A stretch of 24,440 bases of DNA from Beroe ovata (lineage: Eukaryota > Ctenophora > Nuda > Beroida > Beroidae), in assembly GCA_946803715.1 (NCBI GenBank), contig CAMPET010000001.1, forward strand, positions 16,964-41,403. The letters run 5' to 3'. Shown here piece after piece: positions 20,003 through 24,440 of this stretch. How positions within the stretch are numbered: the first letter of the stretch is position 1; each line of letters starts with the position of its first letter. The notes beneath the pieces were generated by a model. It saw only the letters and a program-made list of their open reading frames with translations, had not been told where the DNA came from and ran no database searches. Position numbers and translations under genes: made by a program.

Positions 20003-21103
20003 TGCTACAAAGGCCCAGTGTCCAGCTGGGAAATACAGTCCGGCCACAGGTAATGGTGCTGGGTTGGTGTGAGAAAAATTCAAATGTTAGAATGATGGTG
20101 GTATGGTCATTGTTACAACTGGTCAATTTCGAGTTGGCGATGATTATGGGGCTTTGGTTCCGAAGGATTGATTGCTTGTATCATTGCCAAGTTTCTAGCC
20201 TGTTATTGATTGCTAGTTACTTCTATACCAATTCTATCATCAGCTCATCATTACCATGCATGTTTGGCAAGCAAATATCAATACAGATCAACATCGGTAA
20301 CCGCCACGCTCTAATCTCGACACAGCAACTATCATTTATAATTTATAGCTACACTTAAATTATCGTGAAAATAATGATACGTACTCTATAGTCTATACAT
20401 TCCAATACCGGTAAATTGCCCTCACATGAGTCACAGTTACCATGACAACACTTACTACAGACCTAGAATAATTTGGGTTGTTACCACTCTCCATGTAGAA
20501 TAATACGTGAGTGTTACCATGGTAACAACTAATTACCACTACACACACACACACAAACACAGACAGTGTATGTTAGAATTGACCTGTAATACCAATGAAC
20601 TTCACCTATGCGAAGTTTCAAGTGTATCATAACCTCGTCAGACAGAACTATAGACAAGTTGACATTGCTCCTGTTCAGTGTCCACCTTTCCCCCTTCCTT
20701 GACACCACAAAACTTTTGTACTTCTCCTCACTTAGACTAATGAATCCCCTTCTGTAATCTGTACCACTAAACTCTCGTTTAGATCGTTAGAAATCATGGT
20801 CTGAACTCTAACCTCCCTCAGAGACCACGTGCACAGCCTGCCCGAAGGGACATCAATGTCCCACTGCCGGACTTGCTGCTTCTGTGGAGTGCACCGCTGG
20901 GACCTTCGCTAACCAGCTCGGGTAAAATATGGGAAGGATGCCCTTCTTCAACAAATAAACCGAATAAATCACCGAATTCAGAAGTTGGAATGATAACTCG
21001 AATGCGATTTTGTGATGGAGGGTAATAACAGATGACTCTTTCTTCAGGAGCACAGAATGCACAGACTGTCCTGCTAACAATTACTGCCCATCGACAACTG
21101 CTG
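20003..21103 (+). CDS. Partial duplicate exons of the GCC2/GCC3 protein
   Basis: Three exons (20003-20049 incomplete at its 5' end, 20822-20921, 21048-21103) encode CPAGKYSPAT, then CPKGHQCPTAG and CTAGTFANQLG, then CTDCPANNYCPSTTAG. They are near identical to the exons at 17679-17792, 18603-18702 and 18829-18884. If the duplication is real they extend the cysteine-rich array. If it is a haplotype artefact they are allelic copies and not part of the same transcript. The next exon, expected after the minisatellite, is cut off by the N at 21278. Confidence 0.6.
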
Positions 21104-21150
21104 GTGAGAGTCTCTTGGCACCAGGCACACGACCTACGATCTAAATTCCT
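20003..21150 (+). repeat. Second copy of 17746 to about 18930 (exons and introns of the GCC gene)
   Basis: Bases 20003 onward match 17746 onward through exon, intron, exon, intron and exon, with scattered substitutions and small indels. An indel near 20696 removes copies of CCTTGACACC, and another lies in the CA run. The copy holds the exon 3' part 20003-20049, exon 20822-20921 and exon 21048-21103, all with intact splice sites and frames. The only amino-acid change seen is Tyr to Phe (GTYANQ to GTFANQ). It is either a tandem intragenic duplication or an alternative haplotype placed in series. Confidence 0.85.
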
Positions 21151-21277
21151 TGACACCACTTTACTCTTTGACACCACTTCACACCTTGACACCATCTTAC
21201 TTCTTGACACCACTTTACGTCTTGGCATCAGTTTACGTCTTGACACCACTTTACCCCTTGACACCACTTTACTTCTT
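21147..21277. repeat. 18-bp minisatellite, second array (about seven units)
   Basis: Seven units related to TTCTTGACACCACTTTAC run from 21147 to 21272, then a partial unit ends at the N (21278). This is the counterpart of the array at 18928-19089, with different unit variants. Confidence 0.9.
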
Positions 21278-21278
21278 N
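21278..21278. other. Single N, probable contig join with change of repeat orientation
   Basis: Left of the N the repeat reads TTGACACCAC; right of it the same core reads GTGGTGTCAA. The gene content also changes, from the GCC gene to glutamine synthetase. Confidence 0.8.
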
Positions 21279-21446
21279 TAATGTGCAAAGAAGGGGTGTC
21301 AAGTAATGTGTTAATAAGTCGTGTCAAGTAATGTGCAAAGAAGTGGTGTCAAGTAATGTGCAAATAAGTCGTGTCAAGTTATGTGTAAGGAAGTGGTGTC
21401 AAGGAATGCCCTCCATTGACAATGCTGTGAGTCAAAAAGTGGTGTC
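21279..21446. repeat. 25-bp minisatellite, five units, core GTGGTGTCAAG
   Basis: Five 25-bp units of the form TAATGTGCAAAGAAG + TGGTGTCAAG occupy 21279-21403, and further loose copies reach about 21446. It lies in the intron after the second glutamine synthetase exon (minus strand). Confidence 0.88.
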
Positions 21447-21473
21447 AAGATTGATATTATGTAATCAACTCAC

Positions 21474-21874
21474 TTGAAAATTCGGACAGGTTTGATGAAT
21501 ATGTCACTGTCAGCACCCGATGCTTGTTTCGTGCTGCTTCCATCGAAATTCCATACAGGAAGGTCGTCGAGGGAAGTCACTTTGGGCTTGTCTATTGTCC
21601 GGGTTTTGCCCCTGGAAGAAACCGACTTTCAGATTTACATATCCAGAATAATGAGAATATCAAGTCTAAAGAATGTCAACGAGAGTTCTAAGATTTGGAA
21701 CTCCAAATTCGAGATTGGTCTAGGACTTGAAGTCAAATGTTCTCTACAAAACACATTCTCATTCTCTGCTATTCTGTACCTCATGTTTTCGCCACTTCCA
21801 TCAATCCATATGTAGTATGCCATCACCTTCCCATCTTGATCCAGGTTAGTGTATCTGTTACCAAATTCCATCAT
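21474..21874 (-). CDS. Glutamine synthetase, first two coding exons only
   Basis: Glutamine synthetase makes glutamine from glutamate, ammonia and ATP. Exons are 21780-21874 and 21474-21611, joined in phase (AG|G gives Arg). The product contains VMAYYIWIDGSGENMR, then GKTRTIDKPK and LPVWNFDGSSTKQASG, ending in FIKPVRIFK. In animal enzymes the corresponding blocks are YIWIDGTGE, CKTRTLD and WNFDGSST, part of the N-terminal beta-grasp domain whose residues contribute to the neighbouring active site. About 78 residues are present; the family is usually about 360-375, so most of the protein is missing. The start is placed at the first of two adjacent Met codons (21874); the frame stays open 10-12 codons further upstream, so a longer N-terminus or another exon is possible. 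The catalytic domain exons should lie to the left but are replaced by repeat and a gap. Confidence 0.88.
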
Positions 21875-22484
21875 CGTATGATCACTTGCAGCTTCTCTCA
21901 ACCTCGCAAAATCTCATGGAAAATTAAAACTAATTGACTTAAACTGTAAGCTGGGAACCCAAACACACACACACACACACACACATACACACACACACAT
22001 ACACACACACACATACACAGACAAAGAAGAAGGATGAGATCTAGCTAGCTCGATGAAATTGATCAGAAATATTAAATCATAATGACATTCTCGCTGTGAT
22101 AAATGATACTGTAATTGGCAATTCTAGGCCAGGGCATTAGTATGGTCGTCAGGGAAGTAATTCCCAAAAAGCCAATTCCACTTCCACGGTACTCGTTTAG
22201 GTCCCCAGAAACACCTCCTAAGTTTGTCGCGGTCTACGAGGTGGATAAATACCATTTCTGGGCCACGCCCATTCGGACCGTGGGAAAATTTTCAATTTTC
22301 CTTAGGAAAGGATTTGGGGGGCAAATGAGGGCACCAAAATGTGCAGGATCAACGCATTAGGGGGGGTAGGACCCATCAGGAACACGCTATCTCTCTTTTA
22401 TCTCGAGATATCGGCCACGCCCCATTTTTTCATACGCGAGCGGTGGAGAATTTGAAATTCCGGAAAACTCGGAAAATTTCTGTC
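21875..22484. other. Upstream flank of glutamine synthetase
   Basis: It contains a CA microsatellite (21961-22018) and then non-repetitive DNA with two copies of GGCCACGCCC (near 22260 and 22415) and G-runs near 22314-22321 and 22361-22367. No gene was recognised. Open frames here do not resemble a known family. Confidence 0.55.
21961..22018. repeat. CA microsatellite
   Basis: An (AC)n run with occasional AT interruptions, about 58 bp, lies upstream of the glutamine synthetase start. Confidence 0.95.
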
Positions 22485-22585
22485 ATGAAAGGTATCAAAC
22501 TGAAGGTTTCAATTGCAGGAAATGATAAAAACGACTGCAACGCATTTCGGGGCAGCACTGGGACAAGAAATTCATCAAATTTGGA
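22485..22585 (-). repeat. Interspersed repeat terminal segment, inverted copy
   Basis: This segment is the reverse complement of about 24332-24433, sharing for example GCACTGGGA, TTTCGGGGCAG and GGTATCAAACTGAAGG-type blocks. It also matches the end of the copy at about 23440-23518. It marks a third, opposite-facing copy of the same element. Confidence 0.75.
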
Positions 22586-22909
22586 AGTACCAATGCCGCA
22601 TGGAGGTACCAATGCCACATTGGCAATGCGTCCCTTCTTGATATTAATTCTCCCCTTGTCCCCTACTCTTCTCTTCTTTGCCTCCTAATAACTGGCCAAG
22701 TGCTCAGTGAAGGGAGCCGGGTGATAAGTAGGGAGCCAGAAAGTGGCCAGAATGGGGTAAAATGAGGTTAGTACTGAGTCGTCAGGCAGTGATTGACCAG
22801 TGGGGGTCAGAAGGAAGTCAGAATGGGTCAGATAAGGTCCATTATTCATAGCGTTGCGGCATATCAATTGCAGAGATACGAAATGGGTAATATTAAAGAA
22901 TATCAATTA

Positions 22910-23518
22910 TCCTCTGAGGAACGAGCACCGTGGACGTGGGGTATGGGCAGGGAACCAACACACCTAAAGAATATGTGTGCTATTCACAATGCATGCAATC
23001 TTTTTCATTTCCCATGATATGGCCAAAAGTGTCACTTCTTTGATAATTGATACTGATGACAGCAACACCATTACTGTAGTTCAGCCACTATAGTTTAGCC
23101 TCAGTGCTGAATGCTTATGTTGTATTTTTACAATTAGTATGGATAACCATTAATAGATTAATCATTGTAGGTACAAAGCTCAAATCAATAAATGAATAGG
23201 CTACCATATAGGTACTCTTGACTTGCGTTTGACATAGATAGTAGGTACATAATACGTAGGTACGTTCCATCTGTGTCAGAAAATTTTCTTGCTCTTACTT
23301 TCTCTCTAGTAATAACTTTCTCTCCTACAAACCATATGTTTAGAATGAGTCATGAGTTGGAAGGACAAAGTAAAAATAATCGGACATCTGAACAAAATCT
23401 CTATTTAGTTGGGTAAAGGCATGTAATGTGATCGTCGGCCCAAATTTGATAAATGCCTTGTTTAGAGTGTCTAGGGTCCCACTGCTGCCCCGAAATGCGT
23501 TGCAGTCGTTTTTATCAT
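22910..23518 (+). repeat. Unclassified interspersed repeat, copy A
   Basis: It aligns directly with copy B (23757-24395). Shared blocks include TGGACGTGG, CACCATTACTGTAGT, AATTAGTATGGATAA, ATAGGTACTCTTG, CCATATGTTTAGAATGAGTC and AATAATCGGACATCTGAACA. It ends at the N (23519) inside the block that is complete in copy B. No transposase or reverse transcriptase frame is visible, so it could be a non-autonomous element. Confidence 0.75.
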
Positions 23519-23519
23519 N
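23519..23519. other. Single N, probable contig join inside a repeat
   Basis: The N cuts copy A of the interspersed repeat before its last 40 or so bases; unrelated sequence follows. Confidence 0.7.
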
Positions 23520-23756
23520 CTCTCTGACCATATAGGCAGCATTTATAGGGTATCTCGACTGTCGGTGAACTAGTAATGGACTTTGGCAAGTGGCAAATGT
23601 TTCAATGATACCTATTCTGCCAATATTGAGTGAGTGGGCCTGGAAGTTTTAACTGGAGATTTCTCCAGTGGTTCAATAGAGACTCAGTAGTGGGTCAGCC
23701 GGTCAGAATTAGGTACCATATTCTACAGAGCGGACCTTGATGAATTGTCATAACTT

Positions 23757-24440
23757 TGAGATACGAGGACCATGGACGTGGTCTCTGAGCAGGGAACACA
23801 CATACCTAAAGAAAATGTGTGATATTCAAAATGGATGCAATCTTTTGCATCCCCCGACCCCCATAATAAGAAATGATTAAGCTGTCCTGTATTACCTACA
23901 TGTATTGCATGGCCACAAGTGTCACTTCTTTGGTAATCACGGATCACAGTATCACCATTACTGTAGTGCAGCCGCTATATTTTAACCTCAGTGCTTAATG
24001 CTGATGTTGTATTTATACAATTAGTATGGATAATCATTATTCATTGTAGGTACAAAGCTCAAGTCAATAAATGAATAGGCTACCATATAGGTACTCTTGT
24101 CTAACGTTTGACATAGATAGTAGGAACCTACTACGTAGGTACGGTCCATTTGTGGCAGAAAATTTTCTTGCAATAACTTTCTCTCCAGTTATAACTTTCT
24201 CTCCTACAAACCATATGTTTAGAATGAGTCATGGAATTGCAAGGGCAAAATAGAAATAATCGGACATCTGAACAAATCTCAATTTTGTTGGGTAAAGGCA
24301 TGTAATGAGATCATCGGCCCAAATTTGATAAATGCCTTGTTTAGAGTGTCTAGAGTCCCAGTGCTGCCCAGAAATGCATTGCAGTTGTTTTTATCGATTC
24401 CTGCCATTGAGACCTTCCGTTTGATACCTTACATGACAGA
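23757..24440 (+). repeat. Unclassified interspersed repeat, copy B
   Basis: This copy aligns with copy A with frequent substitutions and small indels. It extends past the point where copy A is cut, through GATTCCTGCCATTGAGACC to TTTGATACCTTACATGACAG, which matches the inverted copy at 22485-22585. The stretch 23520-23756 before it shows no recognisable feature. Confidence 0.75.

Noticed and set aside
22115-22688. Two overlapping plus-strand frames rich in basic residues
   Set aside because: There is no recognisable domain, and the second overlaps the inverted interspersed repeat. There is no splice or codon evidence for a gene.

Overview
The window is metazoan nuclear DNA. Its genes are split by GT-AG introns, most between about 80 bp and 1 kb, and they encode animal families: a Golgi polypeptide GalNAc-transferase, an LRRC49-type subunit of the tubulin polyglutamylase complex, a secreted GCC2/GCC3 cysteine-rich protein and a cytosolic-type glutamine synthetase. 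Compact intergenic spacers, frequent CpG, many microsatellites and minisatellites, and what look like divergent duplicate copies suggest a small-genome, probably marine invertebrate. I cannot name the species. Three single Ns (20002, 21278, 23519) each lie at the edge of repetitive DNA and look like scaffold joins.

Layout. Minus strand: a GALNT-like gene occupies 4860 down to 364 (eight coding exons, from the start codon to a point inside the catalytic domain) and runs off the left edge. Next, also on minus, comes a 1066-residue single-exon gene (8816-5616) that joins two cadherin-like beta-sandwich repeats, a RING finger, TRAF-type zinc fingers, TPR-like helices and an RGG/Ala-rich segment. 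A complete 12-exon LRRC49 orthologue follows (14691-9744, minus). Between 14.7 and 15.9 kb lies a divergent promoter region with an unusual cluster of GCGC-rich palindromes. From 15914 rightward on plus, a secreted GCC2/GCC3 repeat protein is encoded by at least 14 short exons and is cut by the N at 20002.

Right-hand third. From 20003 to about 21150 is a near copy of 17746 to about 18930, including three exons of the GCC gene. It is either a tandem duplication or a misplaced second haplotype. After the N at 21278, the first two coding exons of a glutamine synthetase gene lie on minus (21874-21474) with the rest missing, so a misjoin is likely. From 22.1 kb to the end I find no gene. That stretch holds a CA microsatellite and copies of an unclassified interspersed repeat in both orientations.

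The genes do not form one pathway. The unifying non-coding feature is a minisatellite family with core GTGGTGTCA (reverse TGACACCAC) that recurs in introns of the GALNT, GCC and glutamine synthetase genes. One array of the related motif GTCAGGGAA has copied a 5' splice site several times. All intron-exon structures were assembled by hand from splice signals, phase agreement and family conservation, without transcript data.
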